Shown: positions 1 through 8,890, counted from the stretch's first letter. The stretch: 64,000 nucleotides of DNA from Mariniphaga sp041684965 (GCA_041684965.1 JAWLGR010000022.1:17310-81309), one strand, 5' to 3'. The notes: generated by a model from the letters alone, not told the origin. Numbers and translations are program-made.

Positions 1-671
1 ACCTGCATCCTAAATGGTATACGGGGCGACATAACCGATCTGCTTTTTAAAAGCTTCGACAGATCCTCATTTGAAATTTCCACATCCATTGCCTGTCCGT
101 TACGCTCTACCTGAATACTTTTTGCATCATCGAGCACAATGGTTGGAATAATTTTATAAAAATTTTCAACTTTTTTATTATCAACCCCCAGTATTTTGTC
201 ACCTGTTTGTAAACCAATTTCTTCACCTACTTCATTTACTACAATCCCATACTTTACATTTTCTGTAGGCAGGAATTGTTCTCCCCAGGCATAGAGCACA
301 CCAATATAAATTAACATGGCAAAAAGAAAATTCATAAGTACTCCCCCTATCATAATCAATAACCTCTGCCATGCCGGTTTTGCTCTAAATTCGTAAGGTT
401 TGGGAGGTAATTTCATGGCTTCTTTATCCATTGATTCGTCAATCATACCTGAAATCTTGACATAACCTCCCAGCGGCAACCAGCCCACGCCGTATTCTGT
501 ATCTCCTTTTTTTACTTTGAACAAGGAAAACCAGGGATTAAAAAACAGGTAAAATTTTTCGACCCGCGTATTAAAAAGACGAGCAAACATAAAATGTCCG
601 AATTCATGCAATACAACCAGTATCGAAAGGCTTAATAAGAGTTGTGCTGCTTTTATCAATATTGTTTCCAT
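1..671 (-). CDS. rseP: RseP-type site-2 zinc metalloprotease, 3' part missing at window edge
   Basis: Reading the minus strand from the ATG at 671 gives an uninterrupted frame of 223 codons that runs off the left edge, so the C-terminal half is missing. The zinc-binding motif HEFGH is at residues 22-26 in the first membrane helix. It is followed by the conserved PLGGYVKISG segment near residue 67, a second hydrophobic helix near 106-128 (GGVLMNF), and the start of a PDZ domain (GDKILGVD, about 155-162). Members of this family cleave transmembrane anti-sigma factors within the inner membrane during envelope stress. The start lies 11 nt downstream of the dxr stop, so dxr-rseP is probably one transcript, an order common in many bacteria. 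The family assignment is firm; the cellular substrate cannot be seen here. Confidence 0.93.
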   Translation of the reverse strand, partial: METILIKAAQLLLSLSILVVLHEFGHFMFARLFNTRVEKFYLFFNPWFSLFKVKKGDTEYGVGWLPLGGYVKISGMIDESMDKEAMKLPPKPYEFRAKPAWQRLLIMIGGVLMNFLFAMLIYIGVLYAWGEQFLPTENVKYGIVVNEVGEEIGLQTGDKILGVDNKKVENFYKIIPTIVLDDAKSIQVERNGQAMDVEISNEDLSKLLKSRSVMSPRIPFRMQ

Positions 672-682
672 TAATTGCTATT

Positions 683-1843
683 CTATTTTCTTTTTTCTGT
701 TAATTGTTGTGCTTTATTTCTTGTCTCGGTGTTTGTAAGAATTAAATCATCCATGCCAGGCTTTTCTACAAAAGTCACGCCATCAATGATTTGTTCAATT
801 AAGTCAGGTATTTGGAGAAATTTAATCTTTTTATCCAGAAAAGCCTGAACCACCACTTCGTTTGCCGCATTTAAGATGCAGGGAACATTTCCGCCTGAAT
901 CCATTGCTTTAAAAGCGAGTGCAAGATTACGAAAAATTTTTGTATCCGGCTGTCCAAAATGAAGTTCCGGGTAATCAAAAAAACTAAAACGCGGAAAATT
1001 GTTTTTAATCCGGTAGGGAAAACCCAGGGCATACTGAATTGGCAAACGCATATCGGGCAGGCCCATCTGCGCTTTTATGGAACCATCTTCAAACTGAACC
1101 ATGGAATGAATAACCGATTGTGGATGAATAACAACTTCAATTTTAGAAGACGGGAGTCCAAAAAGCCATCGGGCTTCAATAGCCTCAAACCCCTTGTTCA
1201 TTAGGGTTGCCGAATCGATGGTAATTTTTGATCCCATATCCCAGTTTGGATGGGCAAGAGCATCCTGTACCGTCACCTTCTCCAGTTCCTTTAATGATTT
1301 TTCCCGAAAAGGCCCCCCCGAACAGGTAAGATAAATTTTCTCTACCGGATTGGCAATTTCGCCTATCAGGCACTGAAATATAGCAGAATGCTCGGAATCA
1401 ACCGGTAGAATATCCACCTGTTTTTCTTTAGCTATCTGCGTAATCAGTTCCCCTGCAACAACAAGGGTTTCCTTATTTGCCAGCGCAATATTTTTTCCTG
1501 CCTTTACTGCGTGCCACGTAGGAATCAATCCCGAATAACCGACCATGGCTGTAATTATCAGGTCAATGGTATCCATCTGTACCACCTGGTTTAATGCATC
1601 GGCTCCTGCATACACTTTTACAGGATCGCTTTCCAATGCCTGCGAAACTAACCTGTATTTTTCTTTATTCCCTATTACAACCACATTGGGCTGAAATCTT
1701 TGCGCCTGCCGGATAAGTAATTCTGCATTGTTATTAGCCGTAAGTACTTCCACTTCAAACAATTCCGGATGAGCGGCAATTACTTCAAGCGACTGCGTGC
1801 CGATAGAGCCTGTGGAGCCAAGTATGGCAATTCGCTTCTTCAT
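683..1843 (-). CDS. dxr: 1-deoxy-D-xylulose 5-phosphate reductoisomerase
   Basis: This is the 386-residue enzyme of the methylerythritol phosphate route. It converts 1-deoxy-D-xylulose 5-phosphate to 2-C-methyl-D-erythritol 4-phosphate with NADPH and a divalent metal, in the cytosol. The N-terminal NADPH-binding motif GSTGSIGTQ starts at residue 9. The substrate and metal region is visible as LANKETLVVAGE, PVDSEHSA, and later CSGGPF and NKGFEAIEA. The length is normal for the family and the ATG start precedes the Rossmann strand directly. It sits 3 nt after the M23 peptidase stop and 11 nt before rseP, so the three genes look like one minus-strand operon. Nothing unusual was seen. Confidence 0.97.
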   Translation of the reverse strand: MKKRIAILGSTGSIGTQSLEVIAAHPELFEVEVLTANNNAELLIRQAQRFQPNVVVIGNKEKYRLVSQALESDPVKVYAGADALNQVVQMDTIDLIITAMVGYSGLIPTWHAVKAGKNIALANKETLVVAGELITQIAKEKQVDILPVDSEHSAIFQCLIGEIANPVEKIYLTCSGGPFREKSLKELEKVTVQDALAHPNWDMGSKITIDSATLMNKGFEAIEARWLFGLPSSKIEVVIHPQSVIHSMVQFEDGSIKAQMGLPDMRLPIQYALGFPYRIKNNFPRFSFFDYPELHFGQPDTKIFRNLALAFKAMDSGGNVPCILNAANEVVVQAFLDKKIKFLQIPDLIEQIIDGVTFVEKPGMDDLILTNTETRNKAQQLTEKRK

Positions 1844-1846
1844 GTT

Positions 1847-2731
1847 TTAAAAATCAATATACAATTCAGGGTTTAATGGTGTTCCGTTATGCCACAATTC
1901 AAAATGAAGATGAGGCCCGGTAGATAGTTCCCCGGTATTTCCGATAATTGCTATTGCTTCACCGGCCTTAACCCGGTCGCCTTTACTCTTTAACAATTCT
2001 GAATTGTGTTTGTAGCCAGAGATTAAATCGGCATCGTGCTGAATAAACAGCACATAACCAGTCTGAATAGTCCATTCCGAAAAAATTACCGTACCATCCA
2101 TAATTGCAGAAATCCGGGCATTTGGTTCACTCACCAGATCAATACCGAAATGCTCGGAATTTGAATTAAACCTTTCGGTTACCACTCCTTTTACCGGCAC
2201 AAAAAAATGTATCTGGCTCAGGTTGAGCCTGCGGCCTTCACTGGATCCGATGGACAGACTTGTTTGTTCTGCCAGTAGTTTATCCTGGAAAACTGAGTCA
2301 TGATTGTATTGAGCAATCTCAAAATATTCATGAACCGAAGTTGTATCAGCCATTAAATATTCCTGGGGGGTTTCGCCCGAAATTACAGCCTGAATGCTCC
2401 TGAAGAATAAATCGCGACGTTGAAGTTCCTGTTCAAGTGAATCGATTTTTAGGGCGGTAAGTATCAACGTTTGCCTGTATTCGGCTTTAGGATATCCTGG
2501 AATGTATTCGCGGAGCCCGGTGGTTGCAATCAGCAGGATAACCAGAACAACCAGGATTGCAGACAATAAGCTGGTAATTGTAAAAACCTTTAGCCTGCTC
2601 AGCTTCATGCTCCATACCGATTGAAACGTTGTGTCATTATAAATGATTAAACGGTAGCGGTCGCTGAGTTTTTTAATTATTTTTTTTTTCACTTTATCTG
2701 CCAGCTTTATTGAGAGCTGCAAATTTAACAA
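1847..2731 (-). CDS. Membrane-anchored M23 (LytM-type) peptidoglycan peptidase
   Basis: The 294-residue protein has a basic cytoplasmic N-terminus, one membrane helix at about 50-70, a periplasmic linker with coiled-coil character (about 92-115) and a C-terminal LytM domain. The zinc ligands of M23 enzymes are present: H194xxxD198 (HFGID) and the HLH motif at 274-276, with a further His at 241. It is therefore predicted to be an active cell-wall endopeptidase rather than a degenerate EnvC/NlpD-like activator. The short N-terminal KLSDRYRLIIYND segment before the helix is typical of Bacteroidota members. It heads the likely operon with dxr and rseP and is divergent from the S46 peptidase gene. 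An ATG nearer the helix is possible, but the conserved basic segment supports the upstream start. Confidence 0.9.
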   Translation of the reverse strand: MLNLQLSIKLADKVKKKIIKKLSDRYRLIIYNDTTFQSVWSMKLSRLKVFTITSLLSAILVVLVILLIATTGLREYIPGYPKAEYRQTLILTALKIDSLEQELQRRDLFFRSIQAVISGETPQEYLMADTTSVHEYFEIAQYNHDSVFQDKLLAEQTSLSIGSSEGRRLNLSQIHFFVPVKGVVTERFNSNSEHFGIDLVSEPNARISAIMDGTVIFSEWTIQTGYVLFIQHDADLISGYKHNSELLKSKGDRVKAGEAIAIIGNTGELSTGPHLHFELWHNGTPLNPELYIDF

Positions 2732-2821
2732 GAATTGAGAAACAGCCGCGGAGTTTAGTTTTTTTTAACCAACTCAGAATTCAAACCCGAAATAAATCAC
2801 AGACATTGAATTCCGAAATAT

Positions 2822-2829
2822 TATATTTG
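2822..2829 (+). promoter_or_regulatory. Candidate -7 box (TATATTTG) for the S46 peptidase gene
   Basis: TATATTTG matches the Bacteroidota primary sigma factor -7 consensus TAnnTTTG. It lies 30 nt before the S46 peptidase ATG in the divergent intergenic region. No TTG is at the usual 19-21 nt upstream spacing, so the call rests on the -7 box alone. Confidence 0.4.
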
Positions 2830-2859
2830 CAGTTTTTTTAAAATTAATTTCAATCAAAT

Positions 2860-5013
2860 ATGAGAAAATTAACTTATTTGCTGCTCTTGCTTGTTCTGTT
2901 TTTTGGAAAGGTAGTTGCAGACGAAGGGATGTGGCTGCCTTCTCTGGTGCAAAAATTAAACATTACTGAAATGCAGCAGATGGGATTTCAGTTAGATGCC
3001 AACGAAATATATTCCATAAACAGCGCCAGTCTTAAAGATGCCGTAGTAGCGATCGACAGGGGTTCCTGTACCGCCGAATTAATCTCACCCGATGGATTGT
3101 TACTTACCAACCACCATTGCGGATACGGCGAAATCCAAAGCCACTCCAGTGTTGAAAACGATTACCTTCAGGATGGGTTTTGGGCTATGTCCCGGGAAGA
3201 GGAACTTCCAAATCCGGGTAAGTCGGTTTCTTTTCTGGTCCGAATCGAAGACGTGACCTCAAGGGTACTGGACGAATTAACTCCCGAATTAAATGAGAAA
3301 GAGAGGAACAACAAAATATACAACCTATCCAGGGATATTGAAAAAGAAGCAAAAGGCAATACTCATTATGAAACGTACGTACGCAGTTTTTTTAATTCAA
3401 ACCAATTTCACCTGTTTGTGGTGGAAACCTTTAATGATATCCGTCTTGTAGGTGCACCACCCCAGGCACTGGGTAAGTTCGGAGGAGATACAGATAACTG
3501 GATGTGGCCGCGGCATACGGCAGACTTTGCCCTTTTCCGTGTTTATTCAGGCCCCGACGGGAAACCTGCAGCTTTCTCGGAAGATAATATTCCATATAAA
3601 TCAAAACATTTTCTCCCCGTATCAATAAAAGGAGTTGAAGAAGGTGATTTTGCAATGGTTTTAGGATATCCCGGAAGTACTGACAGGTATAAAACCTCGT
3701 ATGGCGTGAAATATACTATGGAAGTAACAAATCCGGTACGTATAGAAGTACGTGAAGAAAAGCTGCGAATTATTGATGAGTTTATGGGCACCAGCCAAAA
3801 AGCACGTATTCAGTATGCTACAAAATATGCCCGGAGTTCCAATTATCACAAATACAGTATCGGACAGAACCGTGGTCTTGACAACCTGAATGTAATTGAA
3901 AAAAAGAAAAATCTGGAAGATGAGTTTTCCCTTTGGATAGATGAAAATAATACACGCAGGGAAAAATACGGACAAGCGCTTAGTCTCATAGAAGAAGCAT
4001 ACACTGATGTAACTGTTGATAAAGCAATCGAATACATATTTGAGTCAATGATTCGCGGCCCTGAAATTTTTATGTTTGCCTACCGGGTATTACCCATTTA
4101 CCGGATGCTGGCAGAAGATAATATCAGTCCTGAAATGAGCGAAATGGTTAAAATAAGGCTGGCTGAAGGAATGGACTCCTATTTCAAAGATTATGATGCT
4201 GAAACGGATATGAAAATTGCAGCTGCGTTGATGAAACTTTATGCAGAAAACATCGATCCGGAATACCATCCTGCATTTTTTGCGGAAGTGAAACGAAAAT
4301 ACAAAGGTAATTTTGAAAGATATACTGAGCGGATGTTTAAAAGGACACTATTTACCAATGAGGAAGACTTCAGACAGTTCATTGAAAATCCAGATATAAA
4401 AACCCTGAAAAAAGACATGGCATTTCAGGCAACGCGTGATATTTTTGATAAATTAAGGGAGCTGAATGATTTGGCAGAAGAAAAAAATGCATTGCTTGAA
4501 GAAGGAAACCGTTTATTTATTGCAGGATTGATGGAAATGCAGCCCGATAAGAAGTTTTATCCCGATGCCAACTCAACCTTGCGCCTGACCTACGGACAGG
4601 TGAGCAATTATGAACCCCGCGACGGAGTGATTTATAAATACTACACCACAACTGACGGATACCTGGAAAAGGAAATACCGGGAGATGATGAATTTCATGT
4701 ACCGGCACGCATGAAGGAACTGTTACTCAACAAAGATTTCGGCCGTTATCAAAATGAAAAGGGGGAATTGGTCGCCTGTTTTATTTCTAATAATGACATT
4801 ACCGGTGGCAATTCCGGCAGTCCGGTGATAAATGCAAATGGAGAACTCATTGGTGTGGCATTTGATGGCAACTGGGAAGCAATGAGCGGAGATATTGCCT
4901 TCGAGCCTGAACTCCAGCGGTGCATTAATGTTGATATCCGTTTCGTATTATGGGTAATAGATAAATATGCCGGGGCATCACACCTTATTGATGAAATGCA
5001 AATAGTGGAATAA
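2860..5013 (+). CDS. S46 family dipeptidyl-peptidase (DPP7-like)
   Basis: The 717-residue exported serine peptidase has a signal peptide at residues 1-20 (cleavage after VVA). It removes dipeptides from oligopeptides in the periplasm. The chymotrypsin-like triad is visible: NHHCGYG at 84-90, the Asp region HTADFALF near 220, and TGGNSGSPV with the nucleophile at Ser652. The residue that separates DPP7 from DPP11 in Porphyromonas lies 18 positions after the nucleophile. Here it is Gly670 (AFDGN), which predicts DPP7-type preference for hydrophobic P1 residues rather than the Asp/Glu preference that Arg gives in DPP11. The length matches the family. A repeat-family head (ACATGCTGG...) begins one base after the stop codon. 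The family call is firm; substrate preference is inferred from that one residue. Confidence 0.95.
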   Translation: MRKLTYLLLLLVLFFGKVVADEGMWLPSLVQKLNITEMQQMGFQLDANEIYSINSASLKDAVVAIDRGSCTAELISPDGLLLTNHHCGYGEIQSHSSVENDYLQDGFWAMSREEELPNPGKSVSFLVRIEDVTSRVLDELTPELNEKERNNKIYNLSRDIEKEAKGNTHYETYVRSFFNSNQFHLFVVETFNDIRLVGAPPQALGKFGGDTDNWMWPRHTADFALFRVYSGPDGKPAAFSEDNIPYKSKHFLPVSIKGVEEGDFAMVLGYPGSTDRYKTSYGVKYTMEVTNPVRIEVREEKLRIIDEFMGTSQKARIQYATKYARSSNYHKYSIGQNRGLDNLNVIEKKKNLEDEFSLWIDENNTRREKYGQALSLIEEAYTDVTVDKAIEYIFESMIRGPEIFMFAYRVLPIYRMLAEDNISPEMSEMVKIRLAEGMDSYFKDYDAETDMKIAAALMKLYAENIDPEYHPAFFAEVKRKYKGNFERYTERMFKRTLFTNEEDFRQFIENPDIKTLKKDMAFQATRDIFDKLRELNDLAEEKNALLEEGNRLFIAGLMEMQPDKKFYPDANSTLRLTYGQVSNYEPRDGVIYKYYTTTDGYLEKEIPGDDEFHVPARMKELLLNKDFGRYQNEKGELVACFISNNDITGGNSGSPVINANGELIGVAFDGNWEAMSGDIAFEPELQRCINVDIRFVLWVIDKYAGASHLIDEMQIVE

Positions 5014-5480
5014 ACATGCTGGTATTATTAATTTCCTACGCTACTTTGAAATAACAGGGGTTAATTTTAATACGAATACACGCCATTGTAATATTGGATA
5101 ATACCCGATTAATTGGTTCGGATGGTTTGGATGGTTTGGATGGTTCGCACGGTTCGCACGTAGAGACGCACGGCCGTGCGTCTCTACAACCACCCCACCA
5201 ACCCAAATTAATTCGTAAACCCAAATCTATTTCATCATTTATCGCAGGATTCAAAACGGCCATTAATTCAAAAATTGATGATTTCATTGATGAAAACCAT
5301 ATGAATATTACAAAATACAATCGAAACAATCATTTTTTCAACCAAATTACCACGACCATATTATTCGAAATGATGCAGAATATCAACGAATAAAGAAATA
5401 CATCATCGGCAATCCATTAAAGTGGGGAAATGATAAATTTAATCCATTGAACGAAATCATTGAAAAATGATTTGGATTAC
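5012..5480 (+). repeat. Decayed solo copy of the window's repeat family, interrupted by tandem repeats and a palindrome
   Basis: The segment 5012-5075 matches the head of the repeat units at 49-51 kb: ACATGCTGGTATTATT, TTCCTAC, then a GGTTAATTTTAATACGA stretch. A tail-like remnant (AACGAAATCATTGAAAAATG) lies near 5449-5470. The GTCCC/GGGAC hairpins of intact units are missing. Between head and tail is an unrelated block: five 9-bp tandem repeats and a 28-bp palindrome (separate entry). The orientation is plus, like all other copies. Homology of the head is clear; the tail match is weaker. No gene is supported in 5014-5609. Confidence 0.7.
5115..5187. repeat. Five 9-bp tandem repeats followed by a perfect 28-bp palindrome
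   Basis: Five consecutive 9-mers occupy 5115-5159: GGTTCGGAT, GGTTTGGAT twice, then GGTTCGCAC twice. They are followed directly by a perfect inverted repeat at 5160-5187 whose half-site is GTAGAGACGCACGG and which has no loop. The palindrome is strongly GC-rich compared with its surroundings. It could extrude as a cruciform or fold as a hairpin in RNA. It has no T-tract, so it is not an ordinary terminator. Similar short palindromes are scattered in many bacterial genomes, but I see no second copy in this window. Confidence 0.85.
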
Positions 5481-5609
5481 AAAATGCATCATCGAAGATT
5501 TTGAAATGTTTAGACACTGGATTTAATATCAGGTACGGACGATAATTCTACTATTTCAGCTTGCAATTTCCAATATTTACTGACTATTTTGCATCAAATT
5601 AATTTGTGG

Positions 5610-6080
5610 ATGACAAAACCTAAAATCACAGTATATACGGATGGGGCAGCCCGCGGAAATCCAGGACCAGGCGGATATGGTATCGTATTATTATCTGGTC
5701 CCCACAGAAAAGAAATTTCAGAAGGTTTCAGACTAACCACAAACAACAGAATGGAGTTGCTGGCCGTAATAACCGCACTTGAAACATTGAAAATTCCAGG
5801 AAGTGAAGTAACAATCTACACCGATTCAAAATATGTGGCCGATGCTGTTGAAAAGGGGTGGGTTTTTAACTGGGTAAAAAAAAGATTCAAAGGGAAAAAA
5901 AATCCCGATTTATGGATGCGGTTTCTCGAAATTTACAAAAAACACGAAGTGAAGTTTGTTTGGGTAAGAGGACATAACAACAATGTGCTGAATGAACGCT
6001 GCGATAAGCTTGCAGTGGAAGCTTCAATGGGTGTACATCTAAAGGAAGACACAGGCTATCTTGCTAATAGAGAGGAATGA
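5610..6080 (+). CDS. rnhA: Ribonuclease HI
   Basis: This cytosolic RNase H (156 residues from the ATG at 5610) cleaves the RNA strand of RNA/DNA hybrids, as in R-loops and primers. The N-terminal YTDGAARGNPGPGGYG carries the first catalytic Asp. RMELLAVITALE supplies the Glu, YTDSKYVADAV the second Asp, and HNNNVLNERCDKLA the C-terminal His/Asp region. A basic WVKKRFKGKKNPDLW handle is present. A TTG at 5589 would add seven codons, but it overlaps a promoter-like TATTTTGC, so the ATG at 5610 is the better start. It is a single gene, convergent with the peroxiredoxin and separated from it by a terminator. Confidence 0.95.
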   Translation: MTKPKITVYTDGAARGNPGPGGYGIVLLSGPHRKEISEGFRLTTNNRMELLAVITALETLKIPGSEVTIYTDSKYVADAVEKGWVFNWVKKRFKGKKNPDLWMRFLEIYKKHEVKFVWVRGHNNNVLNERCDKLAVEASMGVHLKEDTGYLANREE

Positions 6081-6093
6081 AAGTAAGGAAATT

Positions 6094-6125
6094 AAAAAGA
6101 GGAGCCTTAAGACTCCCCCTTTTTT
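6094..6125. terminator. Bidirectional terminator between rnhA and the peroxiredoxin gene
   Basis: An A-rich left arm (AAAAAGAGGAG) pairs with GACTCCCCCTTTTT around the loop CCTTAA. The hairpin has a T-run on each strand and lies between two convergent genes, as expected of a bidirectional intrinsic terminator. Confidence 0.75.
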
Positions 6126-6184
6126 AAACATGTGTCAAGTAAAACGAATTTATATGTTTTGAGTAAAAACAAATTCTGTTGATT

Positions 6185-6721
6185 TTAGTTTAACGTAAGC
6201 TGCCCCGGTTCCCAGTTACAGGGTGTTAGTTCGCCTGTCTGAAACGCATCCAGCAAACGGATTATTTCCTTCACATTACGTCCCACTTCGAGGCCATTCA
6301 TTGAAACATGCTGAATCACTCCCTCAGGATCAATGATGTAAGTGGTACGGTAAGTAATCTTGTTTTCCTTTTCCAGGATTCCCAATTCTTCAGACAATGA
6401 TTTAGATGTATCTGCAAGCATCGGAAACTTCAGGTTTTTTAATTCCGGATGGCTGTTTCTCCAGGCCAGATGCACATATTCTGAATCAATAGAAGCACCA
6501 ATAAGATTTGCGTTTCGTTTTTCAAATTCATCAAAGTAACTGTTAAACGATGCTATTTCTGTTGGACAAACAAAAGTAAAATCAAGCGGCCACCAGAAAA
6601 ATACCGTCCATTTACCATTATTCAGGTGCTCGTGTGTAATGGTTTGAAATTCTTTACCTGGTTCAAGCGATACAACTGCTTTTTTTGCAAACCCGGGGAA
6701 CTTGTCTCCTACTGTGTACAT
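6185..6721 (-). CDS. 2-Cys peroxiredoxin (AhpC/Prx1 type)
   Basis: The 178-residue thiol peroxidase reduces hydrogen peroxide, organic peroxides or peroxynitrite in the cytosol. The peroxidatic cysteine is C52 in FTFVCPTE, with Pro45 and Thr54 of the active site in place. The resolving cysteine is C168 in TPCNWEPG near the C-terminus. It is therefore a typical 2-Cys enzyme that needs an external reductase (AhpF, AhpD or thioredoxin). None of these genes adjoins it, so its electron donor must be encoded elsewhere. It is monocistronic, with a strong promoter upstream and a shared terminator downstream. Confidence 0.93.
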   Translation of the reverse strand: MYTVGDKFPGFAKKAVVSLEPGKEFQTITHEHLNNGKWTVFFWWPLDFTFVCPTEIASFNSYFDEFEKRNANLIGASIDSEYVHLAWRNSHPELKNLKFPMLADTSKSLSEELGILEKENKITYRTTYIIDPEGVIQHVSMNGLEVGRNVKEIIRLLDAFQTGELTPCNWEPGQLTLN

Positions 6722-6780
6722 AATCTCTTGTTTTTAATGATTTATGAAAATATTATTTAGACTGATTAAAAATTTCGGGA

Positions 6781-6812
6781 CAAAAATAGTTTATAAGGTT
6801 TCTTAAATCAAA
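6781..6812 (-). promoter_or_regulatory. Bacteroidota promoter of the peroxiredoxin gene (TTTG-N20-TATTTTTG)
   Basis: On the minus strand TTTG (6812-6809) is followed by exactly 20 nt and TATTTTTG (6788-6781), a full match to the Bacteroidota -33/-7 consensus TTTG-N19-20-TAnnTTTG. It lies 60 nt before the ATG at 6721. It is the best promoter in the window. Nothing else is recognisable in 6722-7057. Confidence 0.75.
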
Positions 6813-7057
6813 TTGATTTTTTTTAACTACTATAGAATCAACCAATGTTTTGCACCTTAACAAACTGAAATTCAACTGCATTAGCGCCACTGTTCATAAT
6901 AAGGGATCAACAAGTCAGATCATTTATTTTTAAAATTCATTAAGCCAGACATTCCACTGTATTTGAGGAAATCTTTAATATATTTATATTTAACAGTTTT
7001 TTACGAGATTATAAATAGGCATAATAAATACCTATCCAATTGAAACTTTAATTAATT

Positions 7058-8569
7058 ATGGAGAAAAATTCGAACAAAAGTATCGTAACGAGGAGAGCAT
7101 TCCTTGGTACGACCGCTGCTGCTGCAGCTGGATTATCGATTGTTCCGAGCCATGTGGTGGCCGGATTGGGACACAAAGCTCCCAGTGACAAACTAAATAT
7201 TGTAGGTGTTGGTGTTGGAGGAATGGGTTTTGCTAACCTTAAAAACCTGGAAGCCGAAAACATCATCGGTGTTTGTGATGTAGACTGGAAATATACTGGC
7301 GGGAATGGTGTTTTCGATCGCTACCCAAAAGCTAAAAAGTACAAGGATTGGCGTAAAATGTACGATGAAATGGGTAAAGATATCGATGCAGTGGTAGTTG
7401 CTACTGCCGACCATACCCATGCAGTTGTAGCTGCCCATGCCATCACTATGGGAAAACATGTTTATGTGCAAAAACCGCTTACCCACTCGGTTTATGAATC
7501 GAGGCTGCTGACCAAACTTGCCGAGAAGTATAAAGTAGCTACTTCCATGGGAAACCAGGGATCGTCGGGCGAAGGTGTAAACCTTACTACTGAATGGCTG
7601 GCTAATGGTGAAATTGGTGAGGTAACCAAAGTAGAATCGTTTACCGACCGTCCAATCTGGCCGCAAGGATTGAACACTCCTGAAGCAGGTCATTGGGTTC
7701 CGGAAACCCTTGACTGGGATTTGTTTGTAGGACCTGCCAATATGCGTCCGTACAACGAAATTTACCATCCCTGGAACTGGCGTGGCTGGTGGGACTATGG
7801 AACAGGCGCATTAGGCGATATGGCCTGCCATATTCTGCACCCGGTGTTCGTAGGTCTTGAGCTGGGATATCCGATTCATGCTCAGGCAAGCTCAAGCCTT
7901 CTGCTCCAGGATTGTGCTCCTGTTTCAGAAGCAGTTAAACTCACATTTCCTGCCCGTACTCCAGAACGTGCATGGAAAGGGATGAAAAGAAATGCTCAAC
8001 TGCCACAGGTTGATGTATACTGGTATGATGGTGGTATTAAAATGATGCTTCCCGATGAATGGCCTGATGGTAAAAATCCGAACGATGCAGGTGGTGGTGT
8101 AATTTTCCATGGAACCAAAGACAAACTCGTTTGCGGATGCTATGGGAAAGACCCATGGTTGATTTCAGGGCGCAAACCCGATGCACCTAAATTCCGCCGC
8201 AGAATAAATACCAGCCACGAAATGGATTGGGTACGTGCGTGTAAGGAAAGCCCGGAAAACCGTGTTGAAACTGCATCTGCCTTCCACGAAGCCGGACCAT
8301 TCAACGAAATGGTAGTTATGGGAGTTTTGGCTGTCCGTTTACAGTCGCTGAATAAAGTTCTTGACTGGGATGGTAAAAACATGCAGTTTACAAATCTTAC
8401 CGATGACGAAAAAATCAGAACAGTCATCAGAGATGGTTTTGAAATTAAAGACGGGCACCCAACGTTCAGAAAAACATGGACAGACCCGGTTTCTGCAAAA
8501 GAATTTGCATCTGAATTAATTAAGCATACCTACCGCAAGCCATGGAGCTTGCCTGATATGCCGGCTTAA
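7058..8569 (+). CDS. Tat-exported Gfo/Idh/MocA family oxidoreductase (first of a tandem pair)
   Basis: The 503-residue protein has a twin-arginine signal (TRRAFLGTTAAAAAG, about 11-25) and is predicted to be periplasmic. The Rossmann nucleotide-binding motif is GVGVGGMGFAN (about 50-60). The family EKP motif is QKP at 138-140, so the conserved lysine is present. The C-terminal half carries a long alpha/beta substrate domain with WNWRGWWDYGTGALGDMACH (near 240-260). Relatives act on sugars, inositols or glycosides with a tightly bound NAD(P); the substrate here is unknown. It is about 500 residues long rather than the usual 330-450. Its downstream neighbour is a paralogue, separated by a terminator and a solo repeat element, so the two are probably transcribed separately. 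Confidence 0.9.
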   Translation: MEKNSNKSIVTRRAFLGTTAAAAAGLSIVPSHVVAGLGHKAPSDKLNIVGVGVGGMGFANLKNLEAENIIGVCDVDWKYTGGNGVFDRYPKAKKYKDWRKMYDEMGKDIDAVVVATADHTHAVVAAHAITMGKHVYVQKPLTHSVYESRLLTKLAEKYKVATSMGNQGSSGEGVNLTTEWLANGEIGEVTKVESFTDRPIWPQGLNTPEAGHWVPETLDWDLFVGPANMRPYNEIYHPWNWRGWWDYGTGALGDMACHILHPVFVGLELGYPIHAQASSSLLLQDCAPVSEAVKLTFPARTPERAWKGMKRNAQLPQVDVYWYDGGIKMMLPDEWPDGKNPNDAGGGVIFHGTKDKLVCGCYGKDPWLISGRKPDAPKFRRRINTSHEMDWVRACKESPENRVETASAFHEAGPFNEMVVMGVLAVRLQSLNKVLDWDGKNMQFTNLTDDEKIRTVIRDGFEIKDGHPTFRKTWTDPVSAKEFASELIKHTYRKPWSLPDMPA

Positions 8570-8594
8570 TTTTTTTCATTTTTCAATGATTTAA

Positions 8595-8629
8595 AGAGGG
8601 GTTGCCTTGAATGGCAACCTCTCTTTTTC
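8595..8629 (+). terminator. Intrinsic terminator after the first MocA gene
   Basis: The arms GAGGGGTTGCC and GGCAACCTCTC form an 11-bp stem with one mismatch and a 6-nt loop, followed by TTTTTC. It lies 26 nt after the stop codon at 8569. Confidence 0.85.
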
Positions 8630-8728
8630 ATCTATTACACCGCCTGCGTTAACTTCTTTTTCTCTTTAACACAAAACACAACTCGTTGATATAAAATACA
8701 TGGGTGTCAAAAAGATTAAAGAAATACT

Positions 8729-8890
8729 ATGAACATGCTGGTATTATTACTTTCCCACGGAACTTTCAAATAACTGGAGTTGATTTTGCTACTACCCATA
8801 TTAAGTCCGTAAACGAATTGTCCCGTTTGGGACATAATATTGTTAGAAAGTTAATCACCAAATTAATCCAAAGTCCCATCGGGACGGAAT
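8729..8890 (+). repeat. Solo copy of the repeat family between the two MocA paralogues
   Basis: It starts ATGAACATGCTGGTATTATT and continues through TTTCCCACGGAA, ACTACCCATATTAAGTCCG, and TGTCCCGTTTGGGACA, then ends AAGTCCCATCGGGACGGAAT. It therefore has one head and a single ~67-bp subunit, compared with two subunits in array units. Orientation is plus. Apparent reading frames in 8700-9000 are translations of this element and are not called as genes. The rest of 8630-9182 shows only a TATTTTGC promoter-like box near 9140. Confidence 0.85.

Noticed and set aside
5094..5393. Open frame of 99 codons after the S46 peptidase gene
   Set aside because: It is a translation of the 9-bp tandem repeats and the palindrome (low-complexity Gly/Asp/Leu start) within a decayed repeat copy; there is no family resemblance.
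5589..5609. Upstream TTG start for rnhA
   Set aside because: It lies within a promoter-like TATTTTGC, so it would probably not be in the transcript; ATG at 5610 fits family length.
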